Source of the DNA: Actinomycetospora corticicola
GTDB taxonomy: Bacteria > Actinomycetota > Actinomycetes > Mycobacteriales > Pseudonocardiaceae
Reading direction: 5' to 3'
Assembly: GCF_013409505.1 (NCBI RefSeq)
Contig: NZ_JACCBN010000001.1
Span: forward strand, 5,270,001 to 5,334,000
DNA: 64,000 bases
The notes below the pieces were generated by a model. The model saw only the letters and a list, made by a program, of their open reading frames with translations. It did no database searches and was not told the DNA's origin. This document shows, piece after piece, positions 32,591-41,136 of this stretch; position 1 is the first letter of the stretch, and each line of letters opens with the position of its first letter. A program made the position numbers and the translations under genes.

Positions 32591-34621
32591 ATGGCCGCTC
32601 CGCTCTCCGTCCCGCCGTCGACGTCCGACGTGTCCGCCTCCGTGGTCGACGCCGTCCGGCACTCGCTCGACGGTCGCTGGTCCTGGCTGCGCGACGAGAT
32701 CCGCGGCCGGGAGGACTTCGGCGACCTGCGCGTCGAGCCCGGCATCGACACCGAGACCCACCGGCAGCGCGTCTGGGAGATGCTCGGGCAGCTGGCCGCC
32801 GACGGCCACGCCGTGCACGGCTTCCCGACGGCGGTGGGTGGCCGCGGCGACATCGGCGGCTCGGTCGTCTCCTTCGAGATGCTGGCCTTCGCCGACCTGT
32901 CCCTGCAGGTCAAGAGCGGGGTGCAGTGGGGCCTGTTCGGTGGCGCCATCCAGGCCCTCGGCAGCCCCGAGCAGCAGGCGCGCTACCTGCCGTCGGTGAT
33001 GGACCTGTCGTTGCCCGGCTGCTTCGGGATGACCGAGACCGGCCACGGGTCCGACGTGCAGTCGGTGCACACCACTGCCACGTACGACCCCGCCACGGGC
33101 GAGTTCGTGATCGACACCCCCACCGAGTCGGCCAAGAAGGACTACATCGGCAACGCCGCGCGCGACGGCCGCATGGCCGTGGTCTTCGTGCAGCTGTGGT
33201 CCGCGCCCGCCGGCGAGGTCCCGGCCCGCCACGGCGTGCACGCGGTGCTCGTGCCGCTGCGCGACGAGGCCGGCACCGTGCTGCCCGGCGTCGAGATCAC
33301 CGACGACGGGCACAAGGAGGGGCTGAACGGCGTCGACAACGGCCGGCTCGCCTTCCACGGCGTCCGCGTGCCCCGCGAGAACCTGCTCGACCGCTACGGC
33401 AGCGTCGCGGCCGACGGCACGTACTCCAGCTCGATCGACAGCGAGAACCGGCGCTTCTTCACGATGCTCGGGGCCCTCGTGCGGGGCCGCATCAGCGTGT
33501 CCGGTTCGGCCGTCGGTGCGGCGCAGCTCGCCCTGACGATCGCCCTGCGCTACGCCGAGGCCCGCCGCCAGTTCGCGGCCCCGGGCGGCGACGGCGAGAT
33601 CGTGGTCCTCGACTACCTCGCCCACCAGCGCAAGCTGCTCCCGCTCCTGGCCCGCACCTACGCCCTGCGGTTCGCCCAGAACGAGCTCGTCGAGATGCTC
33701 CACGACATCCAGACCGAGCGGGAGGCGGGCGGCTCGGTCGACGAGAACCGCCAGCGCGAGCTCGAGTCCCGGGCCGCGGGCATCAAGGCGCTCTCCACCT
33801 GGAACGCCACCGAGGTCATCCAGGTCTGCCGCGAGGCCTGCGGTGGGCAGGGCTACCTCTCGGAGAACCGACTCGGCACGCTGCGCACCGACACCGACGT
33901 GTTCACCACGTTCGAGGGCGACAACACGGTCCTGCTCCAGCTCGTGGCCAAGGGCCTGATCTCGGGCTACGCCGACGACTTCGGCAACCTCGACACCCTG
34001 GGCACCATCCGCTTCGTCGCCGACCAGGTGCTCGACACGGTCGCCGAGCGCACGTCCCTGCACCAGCTCGCCGAGCGGCTGCGCGGGGCGGCGGCCGGTG
34101 ACGACGAGGAGCTCCTCGACGCGTCGTGGCAGATCAAGCTGCTCGACGACCGGGAGCAGCACACCCTCGACGGTCTGGTGCGTCGGCTGCGGCCCGCCCG
34201 CGGCAAGGGGGTGTCGCCGGACAAGGCGTTCGCCATCTTCAACCGCGCCCAGGACCACCTGCTGCACTCCGCCCGCGCCCACCTCGACGGGCTGGTGCTC
34301 GACGCGTTCAACCGTGCGTGCGAGGCCCAGACCGACCCGACGGCCCGGCAGCTCATGCGGTCGGTGTGCGACCTCTTCGCGCTGAGCGTGGTCGAGCAGG
34401 ACAAGGGCTGGTTCCTCGAGCACGGCCGCATCTCCGCGGCGCGCTCGAAGGCGGTCACCTCGGAGATCAACAAGCTCTGCCACACCCTGCGGCCGCACGC
34501 CCGGACGCTGATCGACGCGTTCGGCATCCCGGAGAGCTGGATCGGGGCGCCGATCGCGACGGGCGCGGAGACCCGTCGTCAGGACGAGGCGATCGCGCAC
34601 ACCGCGTCGCAGCGGGGCTGA
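32591..34621 (+). CDS. acyl-CoA oxidase/dehydrogenase (ACOX-type, about 75 kDa)
   Basis: 676 residues, the length of peroxisome-type acyl-CoA oxidases, longer than acyl-CoA dehydrogenases (about 390). FAD-binding stretch FGMTETGHGSDVQSVHTTA, KKDYIGNAA, and the base-bearing TTFEGDNTVLLQLVAKGL near 438-455 (Glu about 441). C-terminal 200 residues form the oxidase-specific helical domain. It would introduce the trans-2 double bond, using oxygen if a true oxidase. TGAGGAGGCC gives a strong ribosome binding site. A TetR operator precedes it. It completes a beta-oxidation set with the divergent operon (thiolase, reductase, hydratase). Confidence 0.88.
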   Translation: MAAPLSVPPSTSDVSASVVDAVRHSLDGRWSWLRDEIRGREDFGDLRVEPGIDTETHRQRVWEMLGQLAADGHAVHGFPTAVGGRGDIGGSVVSFEMLAFADLSLQVKSGVQWGLFGGAIQALGSPEQQARYLPSVMDLSLPGCFGMTETGHGSDVQSVHTTATYDPATGEFVIDTPTESAKKDYIGNAARDGRMAVVFVQLWSAPAGEVPARHGVHAVLVPLRDEAGTVLPGVEITDDGHKEGLNGVDNGRLAFHGVRVPRENLLDRYGSVAADGTYSSSIDSENRRFFTMLGALVRGRISVSGSAVGAAQLALTIALRYAEARRQFAAPGGDGEIVVLDYLAHQRKLLPLLARTYALRFAQNELVEMLHDIQTEREAGGSVDENRQRELESRAAGIKALSTWNATEVIQVCREACGGQGYLSENRLGTLRTDTDVFTTFEGDNTVLLQLVAKGLISGYADDFGNLDTLGTIRFVADQVLDTVAERTSLHQLAERLRGAAAGDDEELLDASWQIKLLDDREQHTLDGLVRRLRPARGKGVSPDKAFAIFNRAQDHLLHSARAHLDGLVLDAFNRACEAQTDPTARQLMRSVCDLFALSVVEQDKGWFLEHGRISAARSKAVTSEINKLCHTLRPHARTLIDAFGIPESWIGAPIATGAETRRQDEAIAHTASQRG

Positions 34622-34647
34622 TCGCGGGGGTGACTCGGCGCCCATCC

Positions 34648-34700
34648 GGAACGAACGACCCGCTCGTGCAGCCAGACGCCACGAACGGGTCGTTCGTTCC
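34648..34700. terminator. 15-bp stem hairpin downstream of acyl-CoA oxidase
   Basis: GGAACGAACGACCCG (34648-34662) pairs perfectly with 34686-34700 across a 23-nt loop. Its arms resemble the hairpin at 38008. Probable terminator. Confidence 0.65.
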
Positions 34701-34784
34701 GTCGGCGGCGCCCGCTCAGCGGTGTGAAACCGGACGCGGCGGGTAGAAGGTGAGCACCCGACCCGCTCCGAGAGGACATCCGAC

Positions 34785-35252
34785 GTGACCGAGCCCTTCC
34801 CTCAGGGCCAGTGGGACGCCGGCACCGCCGCCCCGCCCCCGAAGCCGAAGAACGGCATGGGCGTCGCCGCCCTGGTCTTCGGCATCCTCGGCCTCCTGAC
34901 CTGCTGGTGGCTGCCGGTCATCGGCTTCATCTTCGGTCTGCTCGCCGTGATCTTCGGGGTCATCGGCCGCGGCCGGGTCCGCAAGCAGCAGGCCACCAAC
35001 GGGGGCGCCGCGCTGACGGGTCTGATCCTCGGACTCCTGTCCGTGATCGTGAACATCATCCTGATGATCGTCGTCGGCGTGGGCCTCTTCGCCTTCTTCC
35101 AGTCCGGCGGCGGCAACTCCCTCGACCAGTTGCAGCAGTGCCTGGCGCAGGCGCAGAACTCCGGCAACCCGGCGGCCGTACAGCAGGCGCTCGCGCAGTG
35201 CCAGGAGCAGTTCCAGTCCCAGCTGCCGAACCTCGGCGGCGGCGGGCAGTAG
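34785..35252 (+). CDS. DUF4190-type small membrane protein
   Basis: 155 residues. A cytoplasmic Pro-rich start, then two membrane helices (about 28-50 and 70-100) with GMGVAALVFGILGLLTCW and GGAALTGLILGLLSVIVN, the DUF4190 pattern. The C-terminal 50 residues are soluble and Gln/Asn-rich (LAQAQNSGNPAAVQQALAQCQEQF) with two Cys. Function unknown. GTG start with GAGAGG at 8 nt. A single-gene unit flanked by hairpins. Confidence 0.85.
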   Translation: MTEPFPQGQWDAGTAAPPPKPKNGMGVAALVFGILGLLTCWWLPVIGFIFGLLAVIFGVIGRGRVRKQQATNGGAALTGLILGLLSVIVNIILMIVVGVGLFAFFQSGGGNSLDQLQQCLAQAQNSGNPAAVQQALAQCQEQFQSQLPNLGGGGQ

Positions 35253-35260
35253 ACCTACGA

Positions 35261-35304
35261 ACGACGACGGGCCCGGCACCTGGTGGTGCCGGGCCCGTCG
35301 TCGT
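35261..35304 (+). terminator. strong hairpin, 20-bp perfect stem
   Basis: ACGACGACGGGCCCGGCACC (35261-35280) pairs with 35285-35304, loop TGGT. It follows the DUF4190 stop by 8 nt. Confidence 0.85.
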
Positions 35305-35309
35305 GGAGA

Positions 35310-35435
35310 GGGTGTCCGAGCCGGGCGATGAGCCGCCTCGCGGCGCGTGGCACACCAGGGCTTCAGCCGAACGATCGTCCCTGGCGGCTCTTATTATTGA
35401 GACCCGGGGGCACATGGCGCCCGGCCCGGACACCC
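35310..35435. ncRNA. candidate structured RNA with nested helices
   Basis: GGGTGTCCG (35310-35318) pairs with 35427-35435, CCGGGCG (35321-35327) with 35418-35424, and GAGCCGCC (35330-35337) with 35383-35390; AGGG/CCCT (35357-35360/35379-35382) stacks beneath. These helices are perfectly nested with 2-nt internal loops on one side. The 3' internal loop holds an unusually AT-rich TTATTATTGA. The region has no gene on either strand and lies between a terminator and the end of a convergent gene. No known RNA family was recognised. Strand unknown. Confidence 0.35.
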
Positions 35436-35484
35436 GATCCAACCACGTCCGAGGCGGCGATGTTCCCGCCCCGGACCGAAATTC

Positions 35485-36705
35485 TCAGCCCGCCGGGACG
35501 ACGGCGAGACCGTCGGCCACCGCCCGCAGCGGCTTCGAGGACGGGACGTTCGCGACGGCGAGCGCCCCGCCGGCCGGTCGGCGCACCATCTGCGTCGAGC
35601 CGCCCCCGTCGAGGGCGACGGCCTGCGGGATGCCGAGGTCGGTGATCAGCCGGCCGAGCTCGGCGAGGGTCGCGCCGACGCTCGCCTCCTGGCGGCCGTC
35701 GACGGCGATCAACCACAGGGTCCGGCCGTCCGTGGAGAGGCCCACGGCCGTGCGCGGGGCCCGCTCGGTGGTCTGCAGCCCGGGCCAGGGGGCGCCGTCG
35801 CGGACCAGGGCGAGCGCGCCGAGGGCGGTCCGCAGCGGCGGGGTGTCGGGGGCGAGAGCGGTCCAGCGGGCGTCGACGGGATCCCCGGGGCGCAGGGCCC
35901 GCAGCGGTGCGGCGGCCCCGTCCCGGGCGACGAGGGCGACCTCGCCGGCGGGCACCGCGGTCGTGCCGACCGGACCGACGGCGACCGCCTTCCCGGCCTT
36001 CACCCGCACCTCGACCGCGGCGCCCGCGCAGGGCGCCTTCGCGTCGGTGTCGCTGCCGCACACGGTGCGGGCCCGGGTCCGGCCGCCCCACGCCGGGGTG
36101 AAGGCGGCGATCCCGCCGACCGGCACCGCGTAGAGGTTGAGCCCCGCCAGGGGGACCTCACGGCCGGCGAAGCGGACCGAGCCGGAGAACAGCACCCGCC
36201 CGATCCGGCCGATGCCCTGCGTGTCGATGCCGATCACCGTGTCGGGGCTCGACCCCGGTGGCCCCGGGGGCGCGGGCCGCCGCCCGAGGGGGACGGCGGA
36301 CTTGATCAGGGCCTTGTTCTCGAACTCGACGCCCACCGAGGCCCCGGTACCGCCCTCGTCGAAGAAGTTCCCGTTGACCGCGCCGATCGCGTTCGCCCTC
36401 GCGGCGAGGTCCGGGACCGTGCCGACCGCGGTCACGACGGCGGGTCGCAGCAGCCGCACCGCCACCGTGCGGTTCGCGAGGTCCACGCGGATCAGGTGGC
36501 CGCGCACGCGGCCGGCCGCCGCCGTCGTCGTGAACTCGCGGTACTCCGTGCCGGGGACGTCGCCGCCGCGCGGGCTGAGGAGCGTGTCGAGGACCCGCCC
36601 GTCCGACGGGGGCGGGGACGGTGGGGGAGGGGGAGCGGCGAGGGCGGTCGGCGCGAGCACGACCCCTGCCACCAGCGCCGCCAGACCGACCCGACCTGCC
36701 GTCAT
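35485..36705 (-). CDS. secreted phosphodiester glycosidase (NAGPA family)
   Basis: 406 residues. Signal peptide 1-24 (LAALVAGVVLAPTALA), a Pro-rich linker, and the NAGPA domain: AVNGNFFDE, LWLIAVDGRQE and AVALDGGGSTQM, the conserved asparagine and GGGST loops. Such enzymes split sugar phosphodiesters such as those of wall polymers. It is a second, more canonical member of the family present at 26533. GGGAGGG precedes the ATG. It faces the DUF4190 gene and the candidate RNA. Between this gene and TerC lies a 193-bp shared upstream gap. Confidence 0.88.
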   Translation of the reverse strand: MTAGRVGLAALVAGVVLAPTALAAPPPPPSPPPSDGRVLDTLLSPRGGDVPGTEYREFTTTAAAGRVRGHLIRVDLANRTVAVRLLRPAVVTAVGTVPDLAARANAIGAVNGNFFDEGGTGASVGVEFENKALIKSAVPLGRRPAPPGPPGSSPDTVIGIDTQGIGRIGRVLFSGSVRFAGREVPLAGLNLYAVPVGGIAAFTPAWGGRTRARTVCGSDTDAKAPCAGAAVEVRVKAGKAVAVGPVGTTAVPAGEVALVARDGAAAPLRALRPGDPVDARWTALAPDTPPLRTALGALALVRDGAPWPGLQTTERAPRTAVGLSTDGRTLWLIAVDGRQEASVGATLAELGRLITDLGIPQAVALDGGGSTQMVRRPAGGALAVANVPSSKPLRAVADGLAVVPAG

Positions 36706-36810
36706 GACCCTCCCACCACCAACCCGGAGCAGCAGCGTCGCCCGTGTGGGTCAGGCGGACGTGCGTCGACGCGTCGCCACGGGAAGAGTTCGCCGGTACG
36801 GGTGGCGTGA

Positions 36811-36828
36811 CCGGTGTTACCGGGTAAA
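36811..36828. promoter_or_regulatory. overlapping palindromes upstream of terC
   Basis: CCGGT-GTT-ACCGG (36811-36823) and TTACC-G-GGTAA (36817-36827) overlap 71-88 nt before the terC GTG; a small GGGAAC/GTTCCC hairpin follows. GGGTAA could be a stress-sigma -10, but no matching -35 was found. No clear Mn riboswitch was recognised. Confidence 0.35.
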
Positions 36829-36898
36829 GGGAACTCAAAGGGTTCCCCATGTCGTTGGATGGTGGAATGCGTCGGCAGGATGCTCGAGGAGGCAGGAC

Positions 36899-37987
36899 GT
36901 GACGGTCCCACTGTGGGTCTGGGGGGCGACGGTCGCCGGGATTCTCGTCCTGGTGGGCATCGACATCTGGCATGCCCGATCGCCCCACGAGGTCAGCTTC
37001 CGCGAAGCCACGCTGTGGTCGGTCATCTACATCGCCGTCGCGCTGATCTTCGGCGCCGGCGTCTGGTACTTCATGGGCGCCCAGTCCGGCGTCGAGTACA
37101 TCTCGGGCTGGCTGGTCGAGAAGAGCCTGTCGGTCGACAACCTCTTCATCTTCGCGGTGATCCTCGCGCAGTTCGCGGTACCCAAGCGGCACCAGCAGAA
37201 GGTGCTGCTCTGGGGCGTCATCGGCGCGCTGGTGATGCGCGCGATCTTCATCCTCATCGGCGCCGCGGTGATCAACGCGTTCAGCTTCGCGTTCGTCATC
37301 TTCGGGGCGTTCCTGCTCTACACCGCGTACGGGCTGATCCGCTCGCACGGTGACGAGCCGAAGGACATGAGCGACAACGTCGCCGTGCGTCTGACGCGCA
37401 AGCTCGTGACCGTCCACGAGGAGGACACGAAGCCGGGCGACAAGCACGACGGCCAGCTCTGGCGGAAGGTCGGCGGCAAGCTCGGGGTCACGCCGCTGTT
37501 CATCACCGTCGCGGTGATCCTGTCGGTCGACCTCGTGTTCGCGCTCGACTCGATCCCCGCGATCTTCGGCATCACGCAGAACGCGTACATCGTGTTCACG
37601 GCCAACGCGTTCGCCCTGCTCGGACTGCGCGCCCTGTACTTCCTGCTGGTGGGGCTGCTGGAGCGCCTGGTCCACCTGTCCTACGGCCTCGCGTTCATCC
37701 TGGCCTTCATCGGCGTGAAGCTGGTTCTCCACTGGCTCCACGTCGACATCAACCCGGCCATCCCCGAGGTGCCGACCTGGCTGTCGCTGGCGGTGATCCT
37801 CGTGACCCTGACGGTCGTGACCATCACCAGCCTCTACGCGACCCGCGGGCTGCCGCCGAAGAAGGACGCCGAGACCTCGTCGTCGGGGCCGGACGACCAC
37901 GACTCCACCGGAGCCTCGTCGGACGGGACCGCGTCGAGCAAGGAGGCGTCCGCGGAGGAGCCGGCCGACGCGTCGCGTCGGAGCTGA
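36899..37987 (+). CDS. TerC-family integral membrane protein (Mn/tellurite type)
   Basis: 362 residues. Nine or so membrane helices with the family motifs SLSVDNLFIFAVI and SVDLVFALDSIPAIFG (acidic residues in membrane, typical of the TerC/Alx/MntP-like carriers). Bacterial relatives export or insert Mn(2+) and protect secreted metalloproteins. The C-terminal 50 residues are a Ser/Asp/Glu-rich, cytoplasmic tail. GTG start at 36899, with AGGAGG 6 nt upstream. The TerC class of B. subtilis is controlled by a Mn riboswitch; here only two short palindromes are visible. Confidence 0.9.
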   Translation: MTVPLWVWGATVAGILVLVGIDIWHARSPHEVSFREATLWSVIYIAVALIFGAGVWYFMGAQSGVEYISGWLVEKSLSVDNLFIFAVILAQFAVPKRHQQKVLLWGVIGALVMRAIFILIGAAVINAFSFAFVIFGAFLLYTAYGLIRSHGDEPKDMSDNVAVRLTRKLVTVHEEDTKPGDKHDGQLWRKVGGKLGVTPLFITVAVILSVDLVFALDSIPAIFGITQNAYIVFTANAFALLGLRALYFLLVGLLERLVHLSYGLAFILAFIGVKLVLHWLHVDINPAIPEVPTWLSLAVILVTLTVVTITSLYATRGLPPKKDAETSSSGPDDHDSTGASSDGTASSKEASAEEPADASRRS

Positions 37988-38007
37988 CCGCCCCGCACCC
38001 CACCGAC

Positions 38008-38043
38008 GGGCCGTTCGTCACGATCGACCGTGACGGACGGCCC
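38008..38043. terminator. hairpin downstream of terC
   Basis: GGGCCGT (38008-38014)/ACGGCCC (38037-38043) and GTCACG (38017-38022)/CGTGAC (38029-38034), separated by a 2+2 internal loop. It starts 20 nt after the terC stop. Confidence 0.6.
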
Positions 38044-38079
38044 GTTCGTCCGTGCGGGCCCGTGTCACGACGGCGCGAC

Positions 38080-38117
38080 TGCGGCGGAGTGCGCCACCGG
38101 TGACGCACTCCGCCGCA
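38080..38117. terminator. second hairpin, 14-bp perfect stem
   Basis: TGCGGCGGAGTGCG (38080-38093) and CGCACTCCGCCGCA (38104-38117), loop CCACCGGTGA. It lies between terC and the DUF309 gene; it ends 39 nt before that gene's GTG and may be a 5' UTR structure instead. Confidence 0.55.
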
Positions 38118-38156
38118 CTCGCGGCCCGCGACGTGCGGCCGTGTCACCGTGGAGGG

Positions 38157-38639
38157 GTGACCTCCCCCGACGCACGAGACCGTGACGACACGGGCCGGGC
38201 ACGCAACGCCCGCCCCCGCGACGCCGCCGGCCGACCGCTGCCACCCGGCGCGGCCGGCGTCGAGCGGATCGACGAGGACGTCGTGCTCCCGCCCGACGAG
38301 GCGTTGCGCGAGGCCCAGCGCCTGCTCGACGGCGGGTTCCCCTTCCACGCCCACGAGGTGCTGGAGGGGGCGTGGAAGTCGGGGGCCGTCGACGAGCGGC
38401 CGTTCTGGCAGGGCCTCGCCCAGCTCGCGGTGGGCCTCACGCACGCGCAGCGCGGGAACCGGCGCGGCGCGGTCTCCCTGCTCCGCCGCGGCGCGGAGAA
38501 CCTCGGGGCCGGGGCGTCCGTGGCCGGTCGGCACGGGGTGGACGCCGAGGGTGTCGTGGCCTGGGCACAGACCCGCGCGGACGCGGTCGAGGCCGGCGGC
38601 GACCTCGAGGCCGGGAGCCCGCCTCGGCTCGCCCGCTGA
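38157..38639 (+). CDS. DUF309-family protein
   Basis: 160 residues. The core HAHEVLEGAWKS-(10)-FWQGLAQLAVGLTHAQRGN is the DUF309 pattern, helical, with the conserved His-Glu and Trp. Function unknown. The first 55 residues (Asp/Arg-rich) are poorly conserved. The start is uncertain: GTG 38157 has a GGAGG only 1-2 nt before it. No clear operon partner; PfpI follows after 72 nt. Confidence 0.75.
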   Translation: MTSPDARDRDDTGRARNARPRDAAGRPLPPGAAGVERIDEDVVLPPDEALREAQRLLDGGFPFHAHEVLEGAWKSGAVDERPFWQGLAQLAVGLTHAQRGNRRGAVSLLRRGAENLGAGASVAGRHGVDAEGVVAWAQTRADAVEAGGDLEAGSPPRLAR

Positions 38640-38711
38640 GTCGTTTCACGTGCGGTCGGTCGTGGGCAACCCGTCGTCGGGAAGTACTCGATCTTCGATG
38701 AGGGAGCCCGA

Positions 38712-39251
38712 ATGGCGAACGAACTCTCCGGCAAGCGTGTCGCGATCCTCGCGGCCAGCGGCGTGGAGCAGGTCGAGCTGGAGCAGCCGCGCAAGGCCGC
38801 GGACGACGCGGGCGCGAGCACCACGCTGATCTCGGTCGACACCGGCGAGATCCAGGCGATGAACGGCGACATCAACCCCGGCGACACCTTCTCGGTGGAC
38901 CGGGCGATCGCCGACGTGTCGGCCGACGACTTCGACGCGCTCATCCTGCCCGGCGGCACCTGCAACCCCGACACGCTGCGGCAGAACGGCGACGTCATCG
39001 CCTTCGTGCAGGCCATCGCGGGCGCGGGCAAGCCGATCGCCGCGATCTGCCACGCACCGTGGACCCTCGTCGAGGCCGACCTGGTGCGCGGGAAGCGCCT
39101 CACCTCGTTCCCCAGCCTGCGGACCGACATCCGCAACGCGGGCGGCGACGTCGTCGACGAGCAGGTCGTCGTCGACCAGGGCCTGATCACCAGCCGCAAC
39201 CCCGACGACCTCGACGCGTTCTGCGCGACGATCGTCAAGGAGTTCGCCTGA
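38712..39251 (+). CDS. PfpI/DJ-1-family protein (class I glutamine amidotransferase-like)
   Basis: 179 residues. Nucleophile elbow IAAICHAPW with Cys112, and the Glu20-region (SGVEQVELEQP) that positions it, as in PfpI/YhbO proteins, which are linked to protein repair or protease/deglycase activity. Length standard. ATG with AGGGAG upstream. A single gene transcribed ahead of pcaB but 49 nt apart, so read-through is possible. Confidence 0.9.
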   Translation: MANELSGKRVAILAASGVEQVELEQPRKAADDAGASTTLISVDTGEIQAMNGDINPGDTFSVDRAIADVSADDFDALILPGGTCNPDTLRQNGDVIAFVQAIAGAGKPIAAICHAPWTLVEADLVRGKRLTSFPSLRTDIRNAGGDVVDEQVVVDQGLITSRNPDDLDAFCATIVKEFA

Positions 39252-39300
39252 GCGGAAGGACCGTCGCGGGCCGGGGCCACGCGCGCGGCATGATGCGCGC

Positions 39301-40656
39301 GTGACCGCTCCCGGCCTGTTCGACGAGATCCTCGCGCGCGGGGCCGCCCGGGAGGCGGTGTCCGACGCGGCGTGGCTCGCCGCCCTGCTCGAGACCGAGG
39401 CGGCGCTCGCGCTGGCCGCCGCCGACGCGGGTGTCCTCGCGCCCGCCGTCGCCGAGGCCGTCGGCCGGGCCTGCGCGCCGGACCGGGTCGACCCCGGAGC
39501 GATCGCGACGGAGGCGGCGGCCTCCGGGAACCCGGTGGTGCCGCTCGTCGCGGCGCTGCGGGGCGTCCTGCGCGCCGACGGCGCGGACGAGGCGGCCGCC
39601 GCGGTCCATCGTGGCGCGACCAGCCAGGACGTGATGGACACGGCCTCGATGCTCGTCGCCACCCGGGCGGTGGCCGCGGTGACGGCGGACCTGAGCGCCG
39701 CGGCCGACGCCGCGGCGGCCCTGGCCGCGCGGTACCGCGACACGCCCGCGGCCGGCCGCACGCTGCTGCAGCAGGCCGCGCCGGTCACCGTCGGGCTGCG
39801 CGCCGCGGGCTGGGCCGCCGGACTCGACGCGGCCGTCGCGGCCCTGCGCACGTGGCGTCCCGCGGTCCAGCTGGGCGGGGCGGTCGGGACGCTCGCGGCG
39901 TTCGCGGGCGACGGCCGGGCGGTGCGGGCGGCGTTCGCCCGCCGTCTGGGGCTCGAGGAACCGACGTTGGCCTGGCACACCGAGCGCGGCCGGGTCGCGG
40001 AGCTCGCCACGGTCCTCGGCCGCGTGGGGGTCGCGGTCGGCTCCGTGGCGACCGACCTGGTGCTGCTCGCCCAGACCGAGGTGGGGGAGGTCCGCGAGGA
40101 CGTGCCCGGTCGGGGTGGCTCCTCCACGCTGCCGCACAAGCGCAACCCGGTCGGCGCCGTGTCGGCCCGCGCGGCCGCCGTGGCGACGCCGGGGCTGGTG
40201 GCCGCGGTGCTCACGGCCGCGTCCGGGCACGAGTACGAGCGGGCCGCCGGCCCCTGGCACGCCGAGTGGGTGCCGCTCCGCGAACTCGTCCGGACGACGG
40301 GCTCGGGGGCGGCCTGGCTCGCCGACTCGCTCTCCCACCTCGTCGTGGACCAGGACGCGGTGCGGACCGCGCTCGACGTCACCGGCGGCCTGCTGCTCGC
40401 CGAGAACGTGACGACGGTGCTGCGGGGTCGGGTGGACGACCCGAAGGCGCTGGTCACTGAGGCCGCCTCGACCGCGCTCGACTCGGGCCGCCCCTTCGCC
40501 GACGTGCTCGCGGATGCCCTGTCCGGCACCGACGTCAGCCGCGCGGAGATCGACGCCGCACTCGACCCGGCGGCGCACACGGGGGAGTCGGCGGCCCTCG
40601 TCGACGCCTTCCTCGCCGCCCGCCACGCCGCCCGCCACCAGGAGGAACCCACGTGA
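39301..40656 (+). CDS. pcaB: 3-carboxy-cis,cis-muconate cycloisomerase
   Basis: 451 residues of the fumarase/aspartase superfamily: RGATSQDVMDTA and the signature GGSSTLPHKRNP at 271-282, the mobile catalytic loop. In the protocatechuate branch of the beta-ketoadipate pathway it turns carboxymuconate into 4-carboxymuconolactone. pcaC follows with a GTGA overlap, confirming the role. The ring-opening pcaGH genes are not here. Start GTG 39301; only a weak CATGAT box and no ribosome binding site precede it, so it may be leaderless. Confidence 0.92.
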   Translation: MTAPGLFDEILARGAAREAVSDAAWLAALLETEAALALAAADAGVLAPAVAEAVGRACAPDRVDPGAIATEAAASGNPVVPLVAALRGVLRADGADEAAAAVHRGATSQDVMDTASMLVATRAVAAVTADLSAAADAAAALAARYRDTPAAGRTLLQQAAPVTVGLRAAGWAAGLDAAVAALRTWRPAVQLGGAVGTLAAFAGDGRAVRAAFARRLGLEEPTLAWHTERGRVAELATVLGRVGVAVGSVATDLVLLAQTEVGEVREDVPGRGGSSTLPHKRNPVGAVSARAAAVATPGLVAAVLTAASGHEYERAAGPWHAEWVPLRELVRTTGSGAAWLADSLSHLVVDQDAVRTALDVTGGLLLAENVTTVLRGRVDDPKALVTEAASTALDSGRPFADVLADALSGTDVSRAEIDAALDPAAHTGESAALVDAFLAARHAARHQEEPT

Positions 40657-41045
40657 GCAGCCTCGACCCCGCCGACCTCGACCAGGCCGGTCTCGCCACC
40701 CGCCGCGAGGTGCTCGGCGACGAGCACGTCGACCGCGCCATCGCGAACGCCGACGGGACCACCGCGGACTTCCAGGCGTTCATCACGCAGTACGCCTGGG
40801 ACGGCGTCTGGAACCGCCCCGGGCTCGACCGGCGCCAGCGCAGCATCGTGACCCTTTCCGTGCTCGCCGCCCTGCACCACGACGGCGAGCTCGCGATGCA
40901 CGTCCGCGCGGCCGTGCGCAACGGCCTCACGCGGGAGGAGATCCGCGAGGTGCTGCTCCAGGTGGGCATCTATGCGGGCGTCCCGGCCGCCAATCGGGCG
41001 TTCGGGGTGGCCCAGAAGGTGCTCGCGGAGATCCCGGAGTCCTGA
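40653..41045 (+). CDS. pcaC: 4-carboxymuconolactone decarboxylase
   Basis: 130 residues. AhpD-like fold with the CMD pattern DRRQRSIVTLSVLAALHHDGELAMHVRAA and EEIREVLLQVGIYAG. It decarboxylates the product of PcaB to beta-ketoadipate enol-lactone. It starts in the last codon of pcaB. No pcaD fused, unlike the PcaL fusions of some actinobacteria. A TACCGT promoter for the next gene follows. Confidence 0.93.
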   Translation: MSSLDPADLDQAGLATRREVLGDEHVDRAIANADGTTADFQAFITQYAWDGVWNRPGLDRRQRSIVTLSVLAALHHDGELAMHVRAAVRNGLTREEIREVLLQVGIYAGVPAANRAFGVAQKVLAEIPES

Positions 41046-41095
41046 TCGGGGACGGTCGACCGGTGCGGCCGACGCGGGATGTCGGTGCGCCCCGA

Positions 41096-41101
41096 TACCG
41101 T
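41096..41101 (+). promoter_or_regulatory. -10 box before the lipoprotein gene
   Basis: TACCGT (41096-41101) fits TAnnnT; transcription would start about 8 nt downstream, giving a 30-nt leader with GAGGGG before GTG 41137. Confidence 0.35.
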
Positions 41102-41136
41102 GGGGCCCCGAGGGCGGTGCGGTCGAGGGGACGAGA

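Noticed and set aside
35310..35435. c-di-AMP (ydaO) riboswitch, tRNA or SRP RNA
   Set aside because: The required conserved core sequences are missing and no cell-wall hydrolase gene lies downstream on the same strand.
36706..36898. Mn riboswitch (yybP-ykoY) before terC
   Set aside because: Searched for the conserved paired loops; only short palindromes were found, not the riboswitch core.
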